This document shows positions 46,330 to 54,594 of a DNA stretch of 64,000 nucleotides, piece after piece. Below the pieces are notes generated by a model. The model was not told the origin of the DNA, ran no database searches, and saw nothing but the letters and a program-made list of their open reading frames with translations. The position numbers and the translations under genes were made by a program. Origin of the DNA: Pseudomonas sp. B21-015. Lineage in GTDB: Bacteria; Pseudomonadota; Gammaproteobacteria; Pseudomonadales; Pseudomonadaceae. The DNA lies in the NCBI RefSeq assembly GCF_024749285.1, contig NZ_CP087196.1, positions 3,224,001 through 3,288,000 of the forward strand. The letters are read 5' to 3'. How positions within the stretch are numbered: position 1 is the first letter of the stretch; each line of letters starts with the position of its first letter.

Positions 46330-48113
46330 ACACCCGAATTCCTGGTCGTGGGCTGATACTGCCGGCTCATGCTGAGCCCGCCCGGTGCCTGCGCGGCTTT
46401 TTCACGTGGTGGTTCCTGATTGGCAGGCTGATTGCCCGACAGGGCCTTCAGCACTTCCTGGCTTGGGCCGAAGGCCTGCAAGCGACCTTCGTTGAGCACC
46501 AGCAACTTGTCGGCCTGGGCCAGGGCCGAAGAACGATGGGTGACCAGAATCACGCTGGTGCCTCGGGCCTTCATGTGCGCGATGGCGCCAGCCAGTGCTG
46601 CTTCGCCGACGGTGTCGAGGTTGGAGTTCGGTTCATCCAGCACCACCAGGCTCGGGTTGCCGTACAGCGCGCGAGCCAGGGCCACACGTTGCTTCTGGCC
46701 ACCGGACAAACCGCTGCCGTCCTCGCCAAGCACGGTGTCGTAGCCCTGGGGCATGCGCAGGATCAGTTCATGGACGCCGGCCTGTTGCGCGGCTTCGACG
46801 ACTTTTTGCGGATCCGCCTCACGGAACCGGGCGATGTTTTCGGCGATGCTGCCGCTGAACAGCTCGATGTCCTGGGGCAGATAGCCGATGTAAGGACCGA
46901 GGTCGTCGCGGTTCCAGCGATGAATGTCCGCGCCGTCGAGGCGCACCGTGCCGCCCAACGTCGGCCAGACGCCGACCAGCACCCGTGCCAGGGTCGATTT
47001 ACCAGACCCGGAAGCCCCGAGCACGCCCATCACCTCTCCGGCGCCCAGGTTGAAATTGACCATGTGCAAGGTCGCTGCCCGTTGCCCTGGCGGGCCGGCG
47101 CTGACTTGCTCGAACGTGATCTGGCCTTTCGGCGCCGGCAGCGCCATGGCCTCGTCACTCGGTGGAAAGGCTTGGAGCAAGGCGTCGAGCCGGCGGTAAG
47201 CGAGTTTGGCGCCGCTCCATTGTTTCCACACGGCGATCAACTGATCGATGGGGCTCAGCACCCGGCCCATCAGGATGGAACCGGCGATCATCATCCCGGC
47301 GGTCATGTCGCCCTTGATCACCAGCAAGGCGCCCAGCCCCAGCACCAGGGATTGCAGGCACAGGCGCAGGGTTTTGCTCAGGGAACTGATGACCGCGCCG
47401 GTGTCGCTGGCCTGATTCTGCAAGCCGAGAAAACGCGAGTGCACCTCAAACCAGCGCTTGCGCAACGCGCCGAGCATGCCCATCGCCTGAATGGTTTCGG
47501 CGTTATGCAGGTGACTGGTGGCCAGTTGGCTGGACTTCTGGGAAAAACCCGCGGCTTCGCCCAAAGGCTTTTTGGTCATGGCCTCGTTGAGGCAGGCCAA
47601 CCCGATCAGCAGCACCGCGCCTGCGGTGGCCAATACGCCGAGCCAGACATTGAACAGAAAGATCACGAACAGATAGACCGGAAACCACGGGGCATCGAAG
47701 AAGGCAAACAGCGCCGGGCCGGTGACGAATTGGCGAATGTGGGTCAGGTCGCCCAGCGATTGCCCAGCGTTGCCCTCGCCTTTGAACAGGTTGCGCTCGA
47801 AAGCGGCCTGATACACCCGCAGGTTGAAGCGGCGCTCCAATTGGCTGCCGATACGGATGACGATGAAGCTGCGCACGATCTCCAGCAGCCCGATAAAGGC
47901 AAAGAACCCCACCACCATCAACGACAACATCGCCAGTGTGGTTTCGTTTTGCGAAGACAGCACCCGATCATAGACCTGGAGCATATAAATCGACGGGACC
48001 AACATCAGCACATTAATCAACGCGGTAAAACACCCGACGCTGATCAGGATGCTTTTATAGTCGCCCAGTGCCTTGAATAACGGTGCAGTGGCCGGGCTCT
48101 TCGCCATCTTCAT
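46326..48113 (-). CDS. aprD: Type I secretion ABC transporter AprD
   Basis: A 595-residue fused permease-ATPase. The N-terminal half has the ABC membrane domain (TALINVLMLVPSIYMLQVYDRVLSSQNETTLAML and the following helices). The ATPase domain shows Walker A GASGSGKSTL, the signature LSGGQKQRVALARAL and Walker B LVVLDEPNSNLD. No N-terminal C39 peptidase domain, as expected for proteins with a C-terminal signal. It powers export of AprX, PueB and PueA. AGGAAA before the ATG is a good ribosome site. Confidence 0.94.
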   Translation of the reverse strand: MKMAKSPATAPLFKALGDYKSILISVGCFTALINVLMLVPSIYMLQVYDRVLSSQNETTLAMLSLMVVGFFAFIGLLEIVRSFIVIRIGSQLERRFNLRVYQAAFERNLFKGEGNAGQSLGDLTHIRQFVTGPALFAFFDAPWFPVYLFVIFLFNVWLGVLATAGAVLLIGLACLNEAMTKKPLGEAAGFSQKSSQLATSHLHNAETIQAMGMLGALRKRWFEVHSRFLGLQNQASDTGAVISSLSKTLRLCLQSLVLGLGALLVIKGDMTAGMMIAGSILMGRVLSPIDQLIAVWKQWSGAKLAYRRLDALLQAFPPSDEAMALPAPKGQITFEQVSAGPPGQRAATLHMVNFNLGAGEVMGVLGASGSGKSTLARVLVGVWPTLGGTVRLDGADIHRWNRDDLGPYIGYLPQDIELFSGSIAENIARFREADPQKVVEAAQQAGVHELILRMPQGYDTVLGEDGSGLSGGQKQRVALARALYGNPSLVVLDEPNSNLDTVGEAALAGAIAHMKARGTSVILVTHRSSALAQADKLLVLNEGRLQAFGPSQEVLKALSGNQPANQEPPREKAAQAPGGLSMSRQYQPTTRNSGV

Positions 48114-48136
48114 TGGTTTTTCCTGAGATGTTATTC

Positions 48137-48154
48137 CTCGCCTTACTTGGCGAG
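48137..48154 (-). promoter_or_regulatory. Hairpin in the aprD leader
   Basis: CTCGCC and GGCGAG pair around a six-base loop, 24-41 bases before the aprD start in a 211-bp gap between inh and aprD. The gap is long for an operon, so a secondary promoter or processing site is possible. No strong promoter boxes are seen. Confidence 0.4.
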
Positions 48155-48324
48155 TTTCCAGTTAACTGTCCGCACACGGGCCGAGACATTCTTTTGCCGG
48201 TTATCGCTGACACATCCATAACAACGCTTATATTCTTTAAAGAGTTCCAGTTATTGATCGGCTGCTTATAACTGCAACAATGGGCTTTATATTCAGCGCC
48301 TGATGCCGGTCCGGTTGTTTTCGC

Positions 48325-48747
48325 CTAATGCGCTTCGCGCTTGAGCGTAATAATCAGGCCCGACTTCAAGGTACTTTTATAAAGCCCCTCATGCTGTCGG
48401 CTGAAGAACACTATTCTTGAGCCTTCTTTGCCGGTCACGGCAATGCCATCCGGTTCCGGAAACCAGCCAATCGCCGACTCGTTCAGCCAGGCGCCGAGGC
48501 AGTCGGCCCCCTCACCCAGGGTCTGGTTCGATTTAAGCTCGACCGTGCATACATTCGACGGCTTGTCTTGTAGCGCCTGGGACTCCGCCGAGTCTTGTGC
48601 GGTGTTCAAGGTGGCCTGCCATTTCCCCGCGAGTTCCGATGGGTCGGCTAATTTCAGACTGCGTGCCATGGCTGCATCTCCAAGAAACATCATCAGCGTC
48701 GCCAACAGCCACGCGGTTGCTTTGTAGGTAAAAGCGTTATGGATCAT
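48325..48747 (-). CDS. inh: Periplasmic protease inhibitor Inh/AprI
   Basis: A 140-residue protein from the ATG at 48747 (the longer frame is a shadow). Signal peptide WLLATLMMFLGDAAMARS, then SELAGKWQATLNTAQDS, the N-terminal trunk of Inh that enters the protease active site, and the beta-barrel with a disulfide (SNVCTVELKSNQTLGEGADCLGAWL), ending in GSRIVFFSRQHEGLYKS. It protects the periplasm from stray AprX. It sits immediately after the protease gene, as in other pseudomonads. Confidence 0.93.
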   Translation of the reverse strand: MIHNAFTYKATAWLLATLMMFLGDAAMARSLKLADPSELAGKWQATLNTAQDSAESQALQDKPSNVCTVELKSNQTLGEGADCLGAWLNESAIGWFPEPDGIAVTGKEGSRIVFFSRQHEGLYKSTLKSGLIITLKREAH

Positions 48748-48801
48748 AGGGCGTTTTACTCTGGGTTGTAGCCTTGGCACCTGCCGTTCAAGGAACAGAG
48801 C

Positions 48802-48820
48802 GCGGCGCGTCAGGCGCCGC
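48802..48820. terminator. GC-rich hairpin between aprX and inh
   Basis: GCGGCGC (48802-48808) and GCGCCGC (48814-48820) pair around GTCAG. The T tract (CCTCTTTTTT) follows only in the plus direction; for the minus-strand aprX message there is none. It may therefore act as an RNA stabiliser or weak attenuator that keeps aprX message above the rest of the operon. Confidence 0.5.
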
Positions 48821-48838
48821 CCTCTTTTTTGCCTTGAA

Positions 48839-50296
48839 TCAGGCCACGATGTCCGAGTACGCCGCCTGGCCAACGGTGCTGACCAGGAAGTCAGCCACGC
48901 CGTGCCCGGAGAAGTCCACCGACAACAGGCTGTTGCCGCCCGAAGTGGTCAACACTGCATCGCCTGCCGCACCGGTGAACGAATTCACGAAGTGCAGGCC
49001 CGCACCGTTGGTGATGCCGGTCAGGTCAATCTTGTCCAGGCCACTGACGAAATCGAGGATCTGGTCGACGGCACCTGGCTTGGAATCGCTGCTGGCCGCG
49101 AACACGAAGGTGTCCGAACCCGAGCCGCCCCACAGCTTGTCGGCACCGCCCGCGCCGTAGAGGATGTCGTTGCCGGCACCGCCCTTCAGCTCGTTGGACA
49201 CGCTGTTACCGATCAACAGGTCGCTGCCCGAACCGCCAACCGCGTTCTCGACGGTGACGCCCTTGGCGATGGACACGTTGCCCACCAGGCCGCCAACGTC
49301 GGAGAACGAGGCTTCATTGAGGTTGATCTTCTGGTTCTGGGTGAAACCGGAGAAATCCAGGGTGTCCTTGCCGCCCGCATCCCACACCGAGAACACGACT
49401 TTATCCGACGACGAAGACGCGCTCAGGAAGTCGCGACCGGCATTGGAGTTGAAGCCGTAGGTGGTGTCACCCGTACGGGTGGTGGTGTTGGCACCGTAGA
49501 GTTTCTGGATGGCGGCGATATCGTCCATCAGCGGGCCGGAGGAATAGGCTTCCACGCCGCCCTTGCTGAAGTTCTGGTCGGTATTGCTTTCACTCCAGTA
49601 ACTCATGACGCTGTAGCCGCGGGTGTCTTGCCCGTAAGTCGCGTCATTGTAGGTCGGCGTGCCTTCACCGGCGTTGTAGTCGCCGGGGTGAGCCAGGCCC
49701 AGAGAGTGACCGATTTCGTGAGTCAGGGTCTGACGGCCGTAGTTGTTCAGGTCCGGCGTCTTGTTCGGCGTGTAGCTGCTGTTGGTCAAGTACCAGGAAG
49801 TACCGTCATAACCTGCCCCTGTGCCAGGCAGATAGGCGAATGCCGCCGCGCCGTCCTGACCGCCGCTGTAGTTGCCAAAAGTCATGTGACCGTCGCCGCC
49901 AGTGGTTTTTTCAGTGAAGGTGACGTTGGCCACGTCGGCCCAGGATTGCATGGCGAGCACGGCCTGGGCTTTCTGTTGTGCATTGAACTGGCTGAACCCG
50001 GTAATGCCATGCTTGTTCATGGTGCTCGACGAGGCCGAGGTCAGGAACGTATAGGTCAGTTCGATTTTGCCGCTGCCGTCCTTGTCCTGGTAGGCAGCCC
50101 CGTCGCGCAGCAGCTGGGTAGCGGCCTCGTCGACGGAGAAGGAGGGTTTGCCATTGACCGTGAGATTGCCGCCCCGATCATACTGATGGCTGAAACTATC
50201 GATCTGGTTGTAGGCGGAACTGGGTGCAGCCAGCGCTTGCAATGGCGCAAAGGCCTGTTCGGCAAGATCAATAGCGTTGTCTTTTACTTTCGACAT
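48839..50296 (-). CDS. aprX: Secreted alkaline metalloprotease AprX (serralysin)
   Basis: A 485-residue serralysin from the ATG at 50296. The zinc site [12 protein letters not shown] occupies residues 193-204, followed by the Met-turn SVMSY. The C-terminal half is a beta-roll of GGxGxDxLx Ca-binding repeats ([37 protein letters not shown]) and ends [11 protein letters not shown], which carries the type I secretion signal (DxxV ending). No classical signal peptide. It is the thermostable spoilage protease of dairy pseudomonads (also called AprA). It heads the aprX-inh-aprDEF-pueB-pueA cluster. Confidence 0.95.
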   Translation of the reverse strand: MSKVKDNAIDLAEQAFAPLQALAAPSSAYNQIDSFSHQYDRGGNLTVNGKPSFSVDEAATQLLRDGAAYQDKDGSGKIELTYTFLTSASSSTMNKHGITGFSQFNAQQKAQAVLAMQSWADVANVTFTEKTTGGDGHMTFGNYSGGQDGAAAFAYLPGTGAGYDGTSWYLTNSSYTPNKTPDLNNYGRQTLTHEIGHSLGLAHPGDYNAGEGTPTYNDATYGQDTRGYSVMSYWSESNTDQNFSKGGVEAYSSGPLMDDIAAIQKLYGANTTTRTGDTTYGFNSNAGRDFLSASSSSDKVVFSVWDAGGKDTLDFSGFTQNQKINLNEASFSDVGGLVGNVSIAKGVTVENAVGGSGSDLLIGNSVSNELKGGAGNDILYGAGGADKLWGGSGSDTFVFAASSDSKPGAVDQILDFVSGLDKIDLTGITNGAGLHFVNSFTGAAGDAVLTTSGGNSLLSVDFSGHGVADFLVSTVGQAAYSDIVA

Positions 50297-50901
50297 AAAC
50301 ACACTTCCTTGTTTAGCAATGGAACAGTTTTTGTCCGATACGACAATCTCTGGCGAGATCGTCCTATCACTCGCCCAATGAAGGCGTATAAAAACTGACA
50401 CAATTCAAAATCAAACGTCTACGTTTTTTTTGACGTCAAATTGAACTATTCCAGACAACCCCCGTAAACAGTGCGTGCGCTGTCGAAATATTGTTTGTAG
50501 TTCAGGGTTTCAACCTGATTGTCTGACAATCTTCTATTTAAATATTAAATAGAAATAAGTTGTTTTTTGTTGAGGCGTTCTCGCTTTTCGGACCAGTTAA
50601 TATAAGTGCCAGTGCATTGCCATCAACTAATTAAACGTTCAGTTAGTTGTAGTGGTGGCCAGGGACAGTGCTCCGTGACTACACGGGAAAATACCGGCAC
50701 CGCGCGTCACATTTCCCGCAGCCGAAACGGGCCTCAGACCATCCTCGCCATCCCGAGCTGCTAGAATCATTACGCCTTGGCCGCTGATCAGCGCTGCCCG
50801 ACCGTCCCCTTCCCTGGCTCCGTCGCAGCCTCCGAGCTGCCAAAGCCCCTGTCTCCTGATCTGGAGGTATCCCATGAGTGGCAACACCGAACTCACTACA
50901 T
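50297..50901. other. Upstream region of aprX, non-coding
   Basis: No gene is seen in these 605 bp. The half next to aprX is AT-rich with two adjacent perfect palindromes at 50517-50554. The far half (50640-50901) is GC-rich with no structure I can name. Promoters for aprX should lie here. Confidence 0.5.
50517..50554. promoter_or_regulatory. Two adjacent palindromes upstream of aprX
   Basis: GATTGTC-T-GACAATC (50517-50531, seven-base arms with one central base) is followed directly by TTCTATTTAA (50532-50541), ATA, and TTAAATAGAA (50545-50554). Both have perfect arms. They lie about 220-260 bp before the aprX start and are candidate operators. The regulator is not known; an AT-rich site of this kind could also attract H-NS-like MvaT proteins. 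Confidence 0.5.
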
Positions 50902-51114
50902 TCACCGGCTGGGCCGCAACGGCCCTTTCACATCCTCCTCCTGCCGAACCGCTCGATCGTGATAGCCCTTCTGCCACAAACGCCCGCTTCGCCCTAGCGC
51001 CTGATTAACGGCCAGACTACTTCGGGACTTGATTCGACACATCAGCTCGGGCAGCGTTTTATCCCGAAGTTCTACCAAACAGTGCATAGGGTCTGGCATC
51101 ACCACCCAAGTCAA
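50902..51114 (-). pseudogene. Remnant of a REP-associated tyrosine transposase (RAYT)
   Basis: Reading on the minus strand: LTWVVMPDPMHCLVELRDKTL, then CRIKSRSSLAVNQALGRSGRLWQKGYHDRAVRQEED. This is the core of RAYT proteins (IS200-like Y1 transposases), where the usual VMPDHxHWLxxL carries the HxH pair; here it reads DPMHC, so one histidine is lost. The front is stopped and the C-terminal IVANPLRAGLV block is missing. RAYTs mobilise REP sequences, which are abundant in the window. Confidence 0.7.
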
Positions 51115-51354
51115 AAAGTCGTCCGGGCGTCAATGACCAACGGGATGCCCGGCGATGCTGGTCTTTGGCCGAAATGCCGGTATCTCATGACCTGCGTCAA
51201 AAAAATTGAACCAATCGCTAAACGGACTGAAAAATTCCACATGATTTTCACATCCGGGTGCTACTTTTAAAGGCAGTCACCGGTTGAGCCATTGAAGGCT
51301 CTTCCCTCCTAACATGAGCTAAAGGAAGCGCTCGATGAAGAAGGTGGGCAACAC

Positions 51355-51630
51355 ATGAATCAAGGCTCATTCAGTAAGGTCACTTTTCCAAATGCCTGCC
51401 AGCTGATGCGCTGGCATTTTCATCCCATGGGTTTCGAGGCGACCATGGATGCGCCGGGCAGCATGGTTGCCCGCCTGTTCGATCGCGCCAGTGGCGAAAC
51501 CATGATCGCCATTGCCGGTATTCCTTGTGCAACGGTCATGAATGCTGCCGATGTAGAACGGATAATCGAAGCCGTGGAAGATGAACTGGAGACGTTCATT
51601 CCACCGGCGGCGCTCGGGAATTACGCCTGA
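51355..51630 (+). CDS. DUF1652 family protein
   Basis: A 91-residue cytoplasmic protein, typical of the small Pseudomonas family DUF1652: FPNACQLMRWHFHPMGFEATMDAPGSMVARLFDRASGETMIAIAGIPCATVMNAADVERIIEAVEDEL. Function unknown. AAGGTGGG before the ATG is the ribosome site. It is monocistronic and followed by a REP pair. Nothing else is seen between 51115 and 51354. Confidence 0.8.
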   Translation: MNQGSFSKVTFPNACQLMRWHFHPMGFEATMDAPGSMVARLFDRASGETMIAIAGIPCATVMNAADVERIIEAVEDELETFIPPAALGNYA

Positions 51631-51651
51631 CAGTCGCTGTTCCACAAAACC

Positions 51652-51741
51652 TGTGGGAGCGGGCTCGCTCGCGAAGAGGGAGTATCACTCGACATTGATG
51701 TTGCCTGGCACACCGCCTTCGCGAGCAAGCCCGCTCCCACA
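51652..51741. repeat. Pair of inverted REP sequences (REPIN)
   Basis: TGTGGGAGCGGGCTCGCTCG at 51652 pairs with the inverted unit GCAAGCCCGCTCCCACA ending at 51741. It fills the gap between the convergent DUF1652 and cystathionine enzyme genes. Confidence 0.85.
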
Positions 51742-51751
51742 TGGATTGCGC

Positions 51752-52933
51752 TTAACCCATCAGCAACAGGGCCTGAGCCAGATCGGCGCGCAGGTCTTCG
51801 ACATCCTCGACCCCCACTGACAAACGCACAAGCGCATCGCTGATACCGAGCTTCGCGCGGGTTTCTGCCGGGATGGTGGCGTGGGTCATGATCGCCGGGT
51901 GCTCGATCAGGCTTTCCACCCCGCCCAGGCTCTCGGCCAAGGCGAAGATCCGCACACTCTCCAGGAAACGTCTGGCACCAGCCAGGTCGCTGTTCAGCTC
52001 GAGGGAAATCATCCCGCCGAATCCGCGCATCTGCCTCCGCGCCAGTTCGTGCTGCGGGTGCGATGCCAGGCCCGGATAAAAAACGCGCGCCACCTGCGGT
52101 TGCCTCTCCAACCATTGCGCCAGCTCCAGCGCGTTGCTGCAATGGCGCTCCATGCGCAATGCCAACGTCTTCACGCCGCGCAGGGTGAGAAAAGCGTCGA
52201 ACGGTCCGGCAATCGCCCCCACCGCGTTCTGCAGAAACCCCAGGCGCTCGCTCAGTTCGGCATTCTGCCCGACCACCGCGATGCCGCCGATCACGTCGGA
52301 GTGGCCGTTCAGGTACTTGGTGGTCGAGTGCAACACGATGTCGAAGCCCAGTTCCAGCGGACGCTGGATCCACGGGCTGGCAAAGGTGTTGTCGGCCACA
52401 CAGATGATGCCTCGCTCGCGACAGATCCGCGCGACGGCGGTGAGATCGGTGAGGCTTAGCAAAGGATTGCTCGGCGTCTCGACCCAGACCATTCGCGTGT
52501 CGTCCTGCAGCGCCGCTTCGAAGGCCGCCAGGTCCGTCAGTTCGACGAAACTGAAGCGATGCCCGGCGCTGCGTCGGCGCACCCGTTCAAACAGTCGGAA
52601 AGTTCCGCCGTACAGATCATTGCCAGAAACGATGTGCGCGCCAGCGTCGAGCAGCTCGAGCACCGTCGCGATCGCCGCCAGCCCGGAGGCGAAGGCAAAC
52701 GCCTGGGTGCCACCCTCAAGGTCCGCCACACAACGCTCCAGGGCAAAGCGCGTCGGGTTGTGCGAGCGCCCGTAGTCGAAGCCCTTGTGCACACCGGGGC
52801 TCTGCTGCGCATAGGTGGAGTTGGCGTAAATCGGCGGCATCAGCGCCCCGGTGGTAGGGTCCGGCGTCTGCCCGGCATGGATCACACGGGTGGCGAAGCC
52901 GCGTGGCGCGACGGTTTCATCGTGCTGGCTCAT
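51752..52933 (-). CDS. Cystathionine gamma-lyase / gamma-synthase (PLP enzyme)
   Basis: A 393-residue Cys/Met metabolism PLP enzyme. Blocks: [55 protein letters not shown] at the N-terminus, [54 protein letters not shown] and the PLP lysine in [16 protein letters not shown]. The ending [18 protein letters not shown] is shared by MetB and gamma-lyases. Its ATG overlaps the stop of the cystathionine beta-synthase gene, so the pair most likely runs reverse transsulfuration (homocysteine to cysteine), making gamma-lyase (MccB-like) the better guess. Confidence 0.88.
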   Translation of the reverse strand: MSQHDETVAPRGFATRVIHAGQTPDPTTGALMPPIYANSTYAQQSPGVHKGFDYGRSHNPTRFALERCVADLEGGTQAFAFASGLAAIATVLELLDAGAHIVSGNDLYGGTFRLFERVRRRSAGHRFSFVELTDLAAFEAALQDDTRMVWVETPSNPLLSLTDLTAVARICRERGIICVADNTFASPWIQRPLELGFDIVLHSTTKYLNGHSDVIGGIAVVGQNAELSERLGFLQNAVGAIAGPFDAFLTLRGVKTLALRMERHCSNALELAQWLERQPQVARVFYPGLASHPQHELARRQMRGFGGMISLELNSDLAGARRFLESVRIFALAESLGGVESLIEHPAIMTHATIPAETRAKLGISDALVRLSVGVEDVEDLRADLAQALLLMG

Positions 52934-54306
52934 GCGAGGGATCTCCGCAAGTGATTGAGCATGTCGACACGAGTAATCAAGCCGTGAAAGCCCGAGGTGT
53001 CGGCGATGATCGCCACCAGCCCACGATCGAGCACCGCCTCCAGTTCAGCAAGACTGGCGCCGGGGAGCAGGGTTTCGAGCTTGTCGGTCATCGCGCTGGT
53101 CACGGTCATTCGGAAGTGCGTAGCGTCTTCGTGCACGCCAAGCAGAATGTCAGACTCGTCGATCACCCCGACCAGCCGCTGCCCATCCACCAGCACCGGC
53201 AGTTGCGATACATCCGCCAGGCGCATGCGCTGGAACGCTGTGAGCAAGGTGTCGTCCGGCCCCACGCTGACCACCCGGCCATCCTCGAAGCGCCGGGCGA
53301 TCAGGTCACGCAAATCGCCGTAGCGCTTGCGCGCAAGCAGACCCTGATCGTTCATCCACTGGTCGTTGTAGATCTTCGACAGGTAGCGGGTGCCGGTGTC
53401 ACAGACGAAACTGACCACCCGCTTCGGCTCGGTTTGCTCGCGGCAGTAACGCAATGCCGCCGCCAGCAAGGTACCGGTCGAAGAGCCGCCAAGAATGCCT
53501 TCGGCGCGCAGCAGTTGGCGGGCATGATCGAAACTTTCCTCGTCGCTGATCGAATAGGCGTGACGCACGCTGGACAGGTCGGCAATCGACGGAATGAAAT
53601 CCTCGCCGATGCCTTCCACCGCCCACGATCCGGGCGTGCCGAGGGTGCCGCTGCGGCTGTACTCGGCCATCACCGAGCCGACCGGATCGGCCAGTACCAT
53701 TTCCAGGTTCGGCTGTACGCGGCGGAAGAAACGGGTGAGCCCGGTCAGCGTGCCGGCCGAACCGACGCCGACGACGATGGCATCCACATCATGCTGGGTC
53801 TGCGCCCAGATCTCCGGCGCGGTGCTGCATTCGTGGGCCAGCGGGTTGGCCGGGTTGTTGAACTGATCGGCGAAGAAGGCGTCGGGAATGTCTTTGGCCA
53901 GCCGCGCAGCGACGTCCTGGTAATAATCGGGATGGCCCTTGCCGACGTCGGAGCGGGTGATGTGCACCTCGGCGCCCATCGCCTTGAGGTGCAGGACCTT
54001 CTCGGTGGACATCTTGTCCGGCACCACCAGCACCACCCGGTAACCCTTGGCGCGGCCGACCAGTGCCAGACCCAGACCGGTGTTGCCAGCGGTGGCCTCG
54101 ACGATGGTGCCGCCAGGGCGCAGGCGACCATCGCGCTCGGCGGCGTCGATCATCGCCAGGCCGATGCGGTCCTTGATCGAACCGCCGGGGTTCTGCGATT
54201 CGAGTTTGAGAAACAGTGTGCACGGACCGGTATCGAAGCAGCTGACACGCACCAGTGGCGTATTGCCAATCAGTTCGAGCACGGCAGGACGGGAGTCGTT
54301 AGGCAT
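52930..54306 (-). CDS. Cystathionine beta-synthase with C-terminal CBS domain pair
   Basis: From the ATG at 54306 the protein has 458 residues (the longer frame to 54540 runs through REP DNA). The PLP lysine is in NPGGSIKDRIGLAMIDAAE, followed by TIVEATAGNTGLGLALVGRAKGYRVVLVVP and the GVGSAGTLTGLTRFF loop. After residue 330 there is a pair of CBS domains (DDTLLTAFQRMRLADVSQLPVLVDGQRLVGVIDESDIL and the following repeat ending VAIIADTSGFHGLITRVDML). It joins homocysteine and serine. Coupled to the gamma-lyase gene by ATGA. Confidence 0.9.
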   Translation of the reverse strand: MPNDSRPAVLELIGNTPLVRVSCFDTGPCTLFLKLESQNPGGSIKDRIGLAMIDAAERDGRLRPGGTIVEATAGNTGLGLALVGRAKGYRVVLVVPDKMSTEKVLHLKAMGAEVHITRSDVGKGHPDYYQDVAARLAKDIPDAFFADQFNNPANPLAHECSTAPEIWAQTQHDVDAIVVGVGSAGTLTGLTRFFRRVQPNLEMVLADPVGSVMAEYSRSGTLGTPGSWAVEGIGEDFIPSIADLSSVRHAYSISDEESFDHARQLLRAEGILGGSSTGTLLAAALRYCREQTEPKRVVSFVCDTGTRYLSKIYNDQWMNDQGLLARKRYGDLRDLIARRFEDGRVVSVGPDDTLLTAFQRMRLADVSQLPVLVDGQRLVGVIDESDILLGVHEDATHFRMTVTSAMTDKLETLLPGASLAELEAVLDRGLVAIIADTSGFHGLITRVDMLNHLRRSLA

Positions 54307-54450
54307 GTCGTCACCTCGCTGCGGATATCCGCACTGGATGGACAGCGACCTGCGGCCAGCCAAGCGCGCCAGTCGCAAGCAAAGTCTCGCTTGGACCATA
54401 GGCCGGGATTGCGCCCCTCGCAACTTTTCGCAGCCAGTCGGTAGCGTCTC

Positions 54451-54564
54451 TGTGGCGAGCGAGCTTGCTCGCGCCGGGTCGCGTAGCGGCCCCAAAAATC
54501 CGAGAACCATTGCCGATTTTTGTGAGTGCTGCGCACTCAAGCGGAAGCAAGCTCCCTCGCCACG
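54451..54564. repeat. Pair of inverted REP sequences, GTGGCGAG type
   Basis: TGTGGCGAGCGAGCTTGCTC at 54451 faces GGAAGCAAGCTCCCTCGCCAC ending near 54564. About 75 bp between them are not similar to other pairs. The gap is upstream of the beta-synthase gene and downstream of the helicase gene. Confidence 0.75.
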
Positions 54565-54594
54565 GGTTCTTCTGACTCAAGACTCTCTTAAGGG

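Noticed and set aside
46317-48080. 587-codon plus-strand frame opposite aprD
   Set aside because: It is an antisense shadow of the ABC transporter; rich in His and Gln with no domain pattern.
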